DNA from: Desulfosporosinus sp.
Lineage (GTDB): Bacteria > Bacillota > Desulfitobacteriia > Desulfitobacteriales > Desulfitobacteriaceae
DNA: 6,882 bases
Direction of reading: 5' to 3'
Assembly (NCBI GenBank): GCA_016278585.1
Contig: JADQBO010000028.1
Location: 1 to 6,882, forward strand
Shown: positions 1-4,717 of the stretch, piece by piece
Numbering within the stretch: position 1 is the stretch's first letter
Layout: each line of letters opens with the position of its first letter
Made by a program: the position numbers and the translations under genes
Notes under the pieces: generated by a model
Database searches by the model: none
Seen by the model: only the letters and a program-made list of their open reading frames with translations
What the model was told of the DNA's origin: nothing

Positions 1-184
1 CCTCGTTAAATAAAAATCCAAGAGTAAGTTCCTCTGTTTGGGAAGGCGAGCATAATAGCGTAGCAATTTCTTCACGGTTATAGTGGATGGTTAATGGAAC
101 TTCTCGAACTACAGTATCTTCTACGCATTCTAGCAATGCCCCATTAGCTTTAAGAATAGAATGAGTAACGGTTTCGTTTGGCAT
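1..184 (-). CDS. fdhD: FdhD, formate dehydrogenase accessory sulfurtransferase (N-terminal part, runs off the left edge)
   Basis: Reading the complement from the ATG at 184-182 gives 61 codons open to the window edge. The product begins MPNETVTHSILKANG and continues with VVREVPLTIHYNREEIATLLC and EELTLGFLFNE. These match the conserved start of the FdhD family: the strand 'PLTIxxNxxEIATLLCTP' followed by 'EELxLGFLFSEG'. A strong ribosome site GGAGG lies 6 bases before the ATG (complement of 191-187). FdhD is cytoplasmic; it passes sulfur from a cysteine desulfurase to the Moco of formate dehydrogenase. The cysteine loop that carries the sulfur lies further downstream and is not in this window. 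The gene is divergent from the moaA operon, which fits shared Moco/formate metabolism. The family call is confident; whether the gene is complete cannot be seen here. Confidence 0.88.
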   Translation of the reverse strand, partial: MPNETVTHSILKANGALLECVEDTVVREVPLTIHYNREEIATLLCSPSQTEELTLGFLFNE

Positions 185-264
185 TGTTACCTCCTTGGAC
201 CTTACCTTTCTTATAGTGTACAATATTTTTGAAAAAACCTGAATCCTTTTTCATTAAAAGACAA

Positions 265-280
265 ATATATATATATATAT
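265..280. repeat. (AT)8 dinucleotide tract in the fdhD/moaA divergent region
   Basis: Sixteen bases of uninterrupted AT repeat lie in the 350-base gap between fdhD and moaA. The tract is self-complementary and easily melted. It coincides with where a -10 element for fdhD would lie, so it may serve as part of that promoter. Its length could also vary between strains by slippage. No coding potential was seen here. Confidence 0.8.
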
Positions 281-303
281 CAATAAAAAAAGGTATTCGT
301 CAA
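274..303 (-). promoter_or_regulatory. Candidate sigma-A promoter for fdhD
   Basis: On the minus strand TTGACG (complement of 303-298) is followed, after 18 bases, by TATATA (complement of 279-274) inside the AT tract. A transcript would start about 85 bases before the fdhD ATG. This is a match by eye to the consensus only. The moaA side of the gap has no equally good pair; TTGGAC (195-200) with TACAAT (219-224, 18-base spacer) on the plus strand is a weak option that overlaps the region just before fdhD. Confidence 0.35.
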
Positions 304-340
304 CTAATAGCGAATTATGAACAAAATAGTAAATTTAATC

Positions 341-460
341 GTTATGCTCCGAAGCTGGATTACCTAAAGCTATAAGCAATGGTGACCAGACAAGTGTTTT
401 AAACACTCGGGTATTATGGGAAACCGTAATATCTCCTGCTGGAAAGGAGTCTGTCGACAG
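341..460 (+). ncRNA. Probable molybdenum cofactor (Moco/Tuco) riboswitch aptamer in the moaA leader
   Basis: The leader folds by hand into a compact multi-helix structure. CTCC (347-350) can pair with GGAG (446-449) as a closing helix. Inside it are an arm at 355-389 (CTGG/CCAG, ACC/GGT, GCT/AGC), a small hairpin at 393-407 (AGTGT/ACACT), and a 7-bp hairpin at 413-430 (ATTATGG/CCGTAAT) capped by a GAAA tetraloop. The 355-389 arm has an internal loop with CCTAAA (363-368) opposite AATGG (378-382), close to the 11-nt GAAA tetraloop receptor (CCUAAG/UAUGG), so the two arms may dock. Moco riboswitches are known upstream of moaA in proteobacteria and in Desulfitobacterium. The assignment rests on position, a recalled resemblance of conserved segments, and the terminator that follows. 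It was not tested against the family covariance model. Confidence 0.68.
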
Positions 461-472
461 GTGGAATATATT

Positions 473-504
473 CCCCCGGTTGTTTACAGACCGCGGGTTT
501 TTTT
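473..504 (+). terminator. Intrinsic terminator in the moaA leader (expression platform)
   Basis: CCCCCGGT (473-480) pairs with ACCGCGGG (490-497), giving 7 base pairs with one internal C-C mismatch and a 9-base loop. A run of seven T follows (498-504). It ends 31 bases before the moaA ATG and leaves the moaA ribosome site free, so control would be by transcription attenuation. An alternative pairing, GTCTGT (449-454) with ACAGAC (486-491), would take the loop and the base of the 3' arm and break the terminator. GGAATATATTCC (463-474) could form a small hairpin inside that antiterminator. Confidence 0.8.
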
Positions 505-535
505 GCGTTTTCAAAAATAAGAGAGGTGAGTTGCA

Positions 536-1513
536 ATGCAAGATCAATTTCTTAGGCGTATTGACTATCTTAGAATCTCAGTGACTGATCGTTGTAACTT
601 ACGCTGTAAGTACTGTATGCCAGGTGAAGGAATACAGTGGATGCCACACGACTATATTCTTTCGTTCGAAGAAATTCTTAGGTTGATGAGGATAAGTACA
701 CAATTAGGATTTCGTCGGTTTCGTATCACTGGCGGAGAACCTCTGGTACGTAAAGACATCTTGGACTTCCTTCGAGAGGGGGCTCAACTTCCAGGGGTGG
801 AGGATCTTATGCTGACAACCAATGGACTGTTACTTCCAGAGATGGCCTTTGATTTGAAAGCCGCGGGCGTTCAACGTGTCAACATCAGCTTGGACACCAT
901 GGATCGAAAACGTTTCTATGATAATACCCGTGGCGGTGATGTCTCGAAAGTAATTCAGGGAATCTTTCGTTCACTTGAGGCTGGACTGAATCCGGTTAAA
1001 ATTAATGTCGTGGTTGTTCGTGGATTTAATACTGAAGAGTTGCCCAGCTTTCTAACATTAGCAAAACAATATCCACTCCATGTCCGATTTATCGAACTTA
1101 TGCCGATCGGAGTTAGCTCAGACCATCGGACCGACTATGTTCCTATTAAGGAGATGAAGGAACTCTTAGGGTTCAATGAAGATGTTCCTGTTCCAACCAA
1201 GGACATTACTGGTGGAGGGCCGGCAGAGTATTTCCGACCAAGTGGTTTCAAAGGGAGTATTGGCTTTATTAGTGCATTAAGCCAACATTTCTGTGATACT
1301 TGCAATCGTGTCCGCCTAACAGCCGATGGAAAACTACGAGCATGTTTACATAGTAAACATGAAGTGGATTTACGGGAGGTTCTACGGTCTGGTAGTTCGG
1401 ATCAGGAAGTTATGAAGTTATTCGCGCAAGCAGTTTGGCATAAACCAGCGGAACATCATATGAATCACGAAGCGTGGCAAGATACACGTGTAATGTCTCA
1501 GATCGGAGGGTAA
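536..1513 (+). CDS. moaA: GTP 3',8-cyclase MoaA (radical SAM)
   Basis: MoaA acts with MoaC in the first step of Moco synthesis, turning GTP into 3',8-cyclo-7,8-dihydro-GTP by radical SAM chemistry in the cytoplasm. All diagnostic parts are visible. The SAM-binding 4Fe-4S cluster motif CxxxCxxC is C20, C24 and C27 (CNLRCKYC). The SAM-contact GGEP is at 66-69. The second, GTP-binding cluster has C253, C256 and C270 (CDTC, then C after 13 residues). The C-terminal double glycine (324-325, ending IGG) is the tail needed for catalysis. The length of 325 aa is normal. The start ATG has the site GAGGTGAG 5 bases upstream, and the N-terminus (QDQFLRRIDYLRISVTDRC) aligns from residue 1 with the family. 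It is the first gene after the riboswitch-like leader and is followed 3 bases later by moaC. Confidence 0.97.
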   Translation: MQDQFLRRIDYLRISVTDRCNLRCKYCMPGEGIQWMPHDYILSFEEILRLMRISTQLGFRRFRITGGEPLVRKDILDFLREGAQLPGVEDLMLTTNGLLLPEMAFDLKAAGVQRVNISLDTMDRKRFYDNTRGGDVSKVIQGIFRSLEAGLNPVKINVVVVRGFNTEELPSFLTLAKQYPLHVRFIELMPIGVSSDHRTDYVPIKEMKELLGFNEDVPVPTKDITGGGPAEYFRPSGFKGSIGFISALSQHFCDTCNRVRLTADGKLRACLHSKHEVDLREVLRSGSSDQEVMKLFAQAVWHKPAEHHMNHEAWQDTRVMSQIGG

Positions 1514-1516
1514 ACA

Positions 1517-1984
1517 ATGGATTTAACACATTTTGACGAAGAAGGACGCGCTCGGATGGTGGATGTCAGTGACAAGGTAGAAACAGAACGGATTGCAGTT
1601 GCCCAGGGAAAAATACTGATGAAACCAGAGACCTTGGAAAGGATTCGCTCAGGACTCATTGCCAAAGGAGATGTTTTGGCAGTCGCTCAAGTTGCAGGAA
1701 TCATGGCTGCAAAGCAAACATCACAGTTAATCCCTATGTGCCATCCATTAGCGATTACCGGAGCCAAATTGAGTTTCAAATTGGTGGAGCCTGATCAGAT
1801 AGACATCGAAGCTAATGTGAAGGTCCATGGGAAAACGGGTGTAGAAATGGAAGCGCTAACAGCGGTTAGTATCGCTGCCTTGACTATTTACGATATGTGT
1901 AAAGCTATTGATAAGACTATGACAATTCGAGATGTTTATCTGGTTGAAAAACTGGGGGGGAAAAGCGGTCATTTTGTACGTTAA
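1517..1984 (+). CDS. moaC: Cyclic pyranopterin monophosphate synthase MoaC
   Basis: MoaC rearranges the MoaA product to cyclic pyranopterin monophosphate (cPMP). The protein is 155 aa, near the usual 155-165 for the family. Active-site residues corresponding to Lys51, His77, Asp128 and Lys131 of the E. coli enzyme are at K50 (LIAKGDV), H76 (PMCHPLAITG), D126 and K129 (YDMCKAID). The motif KVHGKTGVEMEALTAVS (102-118) and the end LGGKSGHF are also standard. The ribosome site GGAGGG (1505-1510) lies within the last codons of moaA, so the IGG tail of MoaA and the moaC ribosome site share the same bases; the genes are 3 bases apart and are surely co-transcribed. A 186-base gap with a tandem repeat follows, without an obvious terminator. 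Confidence 0.97.
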   Translation: MDLTHFDEEGRARMVDVSDKVETERIAVAQGKILMKPETLERIRSGLIAKGDVLAVAQVAGIMAAKQTSQLIPMCHPLAITGAKLSFKLVEPDQIDIEANVKVHGKTGVEMEALTAVSIAALTIYDMCKAIDKTMTIRDVYLVEKLGGKSGHFVR

Positions 1985-2019
1985 TCGAGGTTATGAGGTT
2001 GGAACACGTATAGGGATAC

Positions 2020-2093
2020 GGAATCAGAAACATAAATAGGAACACCGAATAAAAAAACGAATAACAAAGCGAATAGAAACACGAATAAGAACC
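2020..2093. repeat. 12-bp tandem repeat array (CGAATA-headed units)
   Basis: CGAATA occurs at 2046, 2058, 2070 and 2082, spaced exactly 12 bases apart. The full units are CGAATAAAAAAA, CGAATAACAAAG, CGAATAGAAACA and CGAATAAGAACC. Two more degenerate units lie upstream (2020-2031 GGAATCAGAAAC, 2033-2044 TAAATAGGAACA). A frame through the array would encode repeats of Arg-Ile-x-x, but it is closed by TAG at 2037 and at 2097 and has no start. The array sits between moaC and the MOSC gene and is A-rich on the plus strand. Function is unknown: it could be replication slippage, a binding array or a transcript spacer. Confidence 0.75.
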
Positions 2094-2170
2094 ACGTAGA
2101 TCAGTTATCGCGCTCCGCCATATAGGAAAAAGACACAGAAAAGATATAAGAGAAAAGAGAGGTATATAAT

Positions 2171-2605
2171 ATGGGGAAAATCATCGCTGTTTGTACAAGT
2201 GAGAAGAAAGGGATGCGTAAAAAGAATGTGGGCGAAGGGATCTTAAAGGTAGGTTTTGGTCTTGAAGGAGATGCCCACGGCGGAGATTGGCATCGCATGG
2301 TTAGCTTGCTGGCGCTGGAAAGTATCAAGACGATGCAGGATAAGGGGTTAAATGTAGTTCCGGGGGATTTTGCCGAGAACTTGACGACAGAAGGAATTGA
2401 GTTATTTACATTGCCGATTGGGACAAAGCTAAAAATAGGGACTTCAAGCATCGGGGAAGTTACGCAAATTGGTAAAGAGTGTCACACAAAATGTGCGATC
2501 TACTATCAGGCAGGGGATTGTGTCATGCCGAAAGAAGGAATTTTTATTCGGCTACTGGAAGGCGGGGTAGTCCGAGTAGGGGACAGTATTGAGGTGATTA
2601 GTTAA
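2171..2605 (+). CDS. Stand-alone MOSC-domain protein
   Basis: This 144-aa protein matches the small single-domain MOSC family (the domain named from Moco sulfurase C-terminal). The sequence shows GLEGDAHGGDWHR (30-42), the VVPGDFAENLTTEGI stretch (62-76), LPIGTKLKIG (81-90), and GKECHTKCAIY (101-111) with the conserved Cys104, plus Cys108 and Cys117, then MPKEGIFIRLLEGG (119-132). MOSC domains bind Moco or sulfur compounds and use a conserved cysteine; small ones occur in Moco operons of Clostridia, but their exact reaction is not settled. The ATG is preceded at 8 bases by GAGAGG (2157-2162). The stop overlaps the mogA start by one base (TAATG), indicating translational coupling. No signal peptide or membrane segment is visible, so it is probably cytoplasmic. 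Confidence 0.9.
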   Translation: MGKIIAVCTSEKKGMRKKNVGEGILKVGFGLEGDAHGGDWHRMVSLLALESIKTMQDKGLNVVPGDFAENLTTEGIELFTLPIGTKLKIGTSSIGEVTQIGKECHTKCAIYYQAGDCVMPKEGIFIRLLEGGVVRVGDSIEVIS

Positions 2606-3108
2606 TGCTACGGGTTGGAGTTATTACAGCTAGTGACAAAGGGTCACGTGGAGAAAGAGAAGATCTTTCTGGACCTACTCTTTCTAAACTTGTGCAAGAA
2701 ATTGATGGCGAGGTCGTAGAATATGTAGTGCTCCCAGACGATCAAACCTTGCTTGAGGAAACGATGTGCCTTTGGGCAGATCAACTTAAACTAGACTTGA
2801 TTTTAACGACAGGTGGAACCGGATTTTCTTTACGCGATGTTACACCGGAGGCCACACTGTCTATTTCGGATCGCTTAGTGCCAGGTATTGCCGAGGTGAT
2901 GCGAATGGAAAGCTTAAAGGTAACTCCGAAGGCTATGCTAAGCCGTGCAGTAGCAGTTCTTAGAAAACAAACACTCATTATTAATATGCCTGGTAGTCCT
3001 AAAGCGGTACGTGAATGTTTTGCTGCCATTGCTCCAGCCATTCCTCATGGAATTCAAATTCTCAAAGGGGAAGCTAGTGAATGCGCGACAACAGTGAAAC
3101 AGCCTTAA
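2605..3108 (+). CDS. mogA: Molybdopterin adenylyltransferase MogA (MoaB/MogA family)
   Basis: MogA uses ATP to adenylylate molybdopterin, preparing it for molybdate insertion by MoeA. The 167-aa product is a single MoCF-type domain. It starts with LRVGVITASDKGSRGEREDLSGP, carries LPDDQ (43-47), the signature TTGGTG (68-73) followed by RDVTPEAT (77-84), MLSRAVAVLRKQTLIINMPGSP (111-132), and ends near HGIQILKG. Aspartates at 45/46 and 78 correspond to the Asp49 and Asp82 region of E. coli MogA. RDVTPEAT and LRKQTLIINMPGSP resemble MogA more than MoaB, but in Firmicutes the two names are used loosely. The start codon overlaps the MOSC stop, with GAGGTGAT 6 bases upstream. The gene closes the Moco series; moeA, moaD and moaE are absent here. 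Confidence 0.93.
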   Translation: MLRVGVITASDKGSRGEREDLSGPTLSKLVQEIDGEVVEYVVLPDDQTLLEETMCLWADQLKLDLILTTGGTGFSLRDVTPEATLSISDRLVPGIAEVMRMESLKVTPKAMLSRAVAVLRKQTLIINMPGSPKAVRECFAAIAPAIPHGIQILKGEASECATTVKQP

Positions 3109-3129
3109 TATTTTAAAATTAAAGAGCTA

Positions 3130-3168
3130 AAAAGGGATTGGTATCCAGAGAGGATGCCAATCCCTTTT
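3130..3168 (+). terminator. Strong intrinsic terminator after mogA
   Basis: A 17-bp stem pairs 3130-3146 with 3152-3168 (AAAAGGGATTGGTATCC against GGATGCCAATCCCTTTT, one T-G wobble) around the loop AGAGA. The 3' arm ends in TTTT and the 5' arm begins with an A run, so the hairpin could stop transcription from either side. It begins 22 bases after the mogA stop and separates the Moco genes from the NYN gene. Confidence 0.88.
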
Positions 3169-3280
3169 CCTAATAAGATGTCTTAATGTTTGATTAATAT
3201 AAGATATTGAGTATTCTTTTCTGAGTGCTTGTCACGACTGTCCCTTTTCCGGCGTAGGATATAGTGAACAAACGGATTGT

Positions 3281-3287
3281 GAGGTGA
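3281..3287 (+). promoter_or_regulatory. Ribosome binding site that points to a TTG start for the NYN gene
   Basis: GAGGTGA is a good Shine-Dalgarno sequence and ends 5 bases before TTG at 3293-3295. The alternative start GTG at 3284-3286 lies inside this site and has only ATTGTGA upstream, which is a poor ribosome site. The TTG start gives MKAIAFVDYEN, so the first beta-strand begins right after the start, as is usual for NYN proteins. Confidence 0.65.
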
Positions 3288-3292
3288 AGGAT

Positions 3293-4129
3293 TTGAAAGC
3301 CATCGCGTTTGTTGATTATGAGAATATCTGGACTGGGTTGTTAGAGAGGGGTTTTGAATTAACGCCGGAGCAGTTGGTACAATTTTTACAAATTTATTCA
3401 GAGCGGGCAAATGTAGAGTTGTTAGCTATTTATCTTTACGCTAATTTCGACCGAGAAGAGTTCTGGCGAACCCAAACGACGTTTGAGAAGACGAACATTT
3501 TCACACGTCATGTGTTTGGGAAAAATAATTATGCCAGCACGGAACTTCGCCGTAATGCTGCAGATTTAGAGTTAATGCTTGAAGCCCAGGAAATCTTGCT
3601 AACAAGAGCATCTACCTTTGATATGTTTTTGTTGCTTACCGGAGATGGAGACTTTCTTTCATTATTAAGAAAAGTAAGAGCTTGGGGGAAAGATGTTAAG
3701 GTGATCGGGGTAGCGGGAAGTGTTCATCATGCGCTGCAACCCTATTGTGAGGAAGATGATCTTTTACAGTGGATTATCCATGAAAAACATGAGAAAGAGT
3801 ACAATCCTGAGCAGGACTTGGAACAAGGAATCCAAATTCTTGGTACACTTCAGATTCGTTTGCCCTATGTTGCTTCAACAAAGGCGAGAGCTGCATTGAC
3901 AGAACTTCTAGGGCGATCAATTTCACAAGTCAAAGAGTTTATTCGGTATATTTTAAAAGAAGAAATTCTGACCGAGAGGGAGCATCCCGACTTAAATTTG
4001 AAGATTGGTAAAACCAAAATATACCTTCTTAATCTGAAGAATGCTAAGGTACAGGTCGCATTAGGTGGCCTTTACGAGGAAGTTTCACAAAGGCAATTAA
4101 AATTAAGTTTGGAGACTGATCATGCATAG
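3293..4129 (+). CDS. NYN-domain (DUF88/PIN-like) protein of unknown function
   Basis: I take the TTG at 3293 as the start, giving 278 aa; an in-frame GTG at 3284 would add three residues. Residues 1-165 look like a NYN domain, a PIN-like nuclease fold: AIAFVDYEN holds the first acidic motif (D8, E10, N11), RRNAADLELMLEA holds a middle acid (about D91), and FLLLTGDGDFLSLLRKVRAWGKDVKVIGV carries the typical TGDGDF (D118, D120). These acids would bind metal. The remainder (about 170-278) is charged and looks helical, with a KEFIRYILKEEILTE stretch that might be a winged-helix or OST-HTH-like nucleic acid binding part; that is a guess. No membrane segment is visible. It stands alone between terminators at 3130-3168 and 4264-4286, so it is probably monocistronic. 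TTGATT (3190-3195) with TATTCT (3212-3217) is a weak promoter candidate. RNA cleavage is plausible for the fold but not shown. Confidence 0.85.
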   Translation: MKAIAFVDYENIWTGLLERGFELTPEQLVQFLQIYSERANVELLAIYLYANFDREEFWRTQTTFEKTNIFTRHVFGKNNYASTELRRNAADLELMLEAQEILLTRASTFDMFLLLTGDGDFLSLLRKVRAWGKDVKVIGVAGSVHHALQPYCEEDDLLQWIIHEKHEKEYNPEQDLEQGIQILGTLQIRLPYVASTKARAALTELLGRSISQVKEFIRYILKEEILTEREHPDLNLKIGKTKIYLLNLKNAKVQVALGGLYEEVSQRQLKLSLETDHA

Positions 4130-4263
4130 AAGAGTGTGAATCTGGCAACTATAGTGTTTAGAGGATGGGGAAATGCGCTCGGGGAGAGGGGTTGAGTCGT
4201 ACAAATAATATCTAGTGGGTGAAATATTAAGAAAACGAGTGATAAACGTAGGAATAACAAACT

Positions 4264-4286
4264 AAAACCCCGTTTTTGGGTTTTTT
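4264..4286 (+). terminator. Intrinsic terminator downstream of the NYN gene
   Basis: AAAACCC (4264-4270) pairs with GGGTTTT (4278-4284) around CGTTTTT, and the T run continues to 4286. It lies 134 bases after the NYN stop and just upstream of the groES promoter, so it would insulate the chaperonin operon. The 4130-4263 stretch before it shows no gene or other structure I can support. Confidence 0.72.
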
Positions 4287-4312
4287 AGGGGGTTGCTTTC
4301 CCGCAGCCCCTT
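4287..4312. repeat. G/C-rich inverted repeat overlapping the groES -35 box
   Basis: AGGGGGTTGC (4287-4296) and GCAGCCCCTT (4303-4312) form an inverted repeat of ten positions with a 6-base spacer; eight are Watson-Crick and two are G-T type pairs. No T run follows, so it is not a simple terminator. It covers the first four bases of the proposed -35 hexamer. It could be an extra operator or merely part of the upstream terminator. Confidence 0.6.
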
Positions 4313-4321
4313 GCATATTAT
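4293..4321 (+). promoter_or_regulatory. Sigma-A-type promoter for groESL
   Basis: TTGCTT (4293-4298) and TATTAT (4316-4321) are separated by 17 bases. Transcription would begin near 4328, just upstream of the CIRCE element, which places the operator at the promoter and 5' end of the mRNA as in other HrcA-controlled operons. The neighbouring A/T-rich stretch offers other -10 options (for example TATATT at 4328-4333), so the exact start is uncertain. Confidence 0.55.
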
Positions 4322-4334
4322 TATAGATATATTG

Positions 4335-4361
4335 TTAGCACTCAGTACAGACGAGTGCTAA
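4335..4361. promoter_or_regulatory. CIRCE element (HrcA operator)
   Basis: TTAGCACTC (4335-4343), nine bases, then GAGTGCTAA (4353-4361): this is the canonical CIRCE consensus with no mismatch. The symmetry extends by three more bases on each side (TTG and CAA). CIRCE is bound by the repressor HrcA, whose activity depends on GroEL, so heat or misfolded protein relieves repression of groESL. Confidence 0.97.
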
Positions 4362-4397
4362 CAAATATTAAATAAAAAATAGGAGGGACTTTTCTTC

Positions 4398-4682
4398 ATG
4401 AACATTAAACCTCTAGCAGATCGGGTTATCATTAAAGCACTCCCGATGGAAGAAAAAACAAAGAGCGGAATTATTATGCCTGATACCGCTAAGGAAAAAC
4501 CACAAGAAGGCGAAATTGTCGCTGTAGGCCCAGGCAAAATGGAAAAGGGTGTTCGCATTGCTCTAGATGTTAAAGCTGGCGATCGTGTGATTTATTCCAA
4601 ATATGCAGGGACCGAAGTGAAATATGATGGTGAAGAGTACTTAATTTTAAGAGAAACTGATATTTTAGCCATTATTGGCTAA
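4398..4682 (+). CDS. groES: Co-chaperonin GroES (Hsp10)
   Basis: GroES forms the seven-subunit lid that closes the GroEL folding chamber in the cytoplasm. The 94-aa protein has the usual length. It begins with MNIKPLADRVIIKAL, has the mobile loop that contacts GroEL at about 19-32 (EKTKSGIIMPDTAK), then QEGEIVAVGPG (35-45), AGDRVIYSKYAGTEVKYDGEEYLIL (60-84) and the ending ILAIIG. The ATG follows the strong site GGAGG (4382-4386) at an 11-base spacing, slightly long. It is the first gene after the promoter and CIRCE, and groEL follows 35 bases after its stop, so the pair forms one operon under HrcA control. Confidence 0.98.
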   Translation: MNIKPLADRVIIKALPMEEKTKSGIIMPDTAKEKPQEGEIVAVGPGKMEKGVRIALDVKAGDRVIYSKYAGTEVKYDGEEYLILRETDILAIIG

Positions 4683-4717
4683 TTCAATAAGATTTATTTG
4701 TAAGGAGTGAATATACG

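Noticed and set aside
335..547. Minus-strand open frame of 70 codons across the moaA leader
   Set aside because: It is a by-product of the structured leader, has no ribosome site or recognisable protein features, and overlaps the terminator and the moaA start.
2020..2093. Tandem repeats as a CRISPR array
   Set aside because: Units are 12 bases with no unique spacers, and no cas gene is nearby.
2037..2099. Repeat of Arg-Ile-x-x codons through the 12-bp array as a small peptide gene
   Set aside because: The frame is bounded by TAG at 2037 and TAG at 2097 and contains no start codon or ribosome site.
2165..2170. TATAAT as a -10 box for the MOSC gene
   Set aside because: It directly abuts the ATG, so transcription would begin inside the coding sequence; no suitable -35 pairs with it.
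2101..2451. Minus-strand 116-codon frame opposite the MOSC gene
   Set aside because: It lies antisense to a clear protein family member and its translation looks like a shadow frame without known motifs.
4136..4215. Short plus-strand frames in the gap before groES
   Set aside because: The longest from an ATG (4164) has fewer than 20 codons and no supporting signal.
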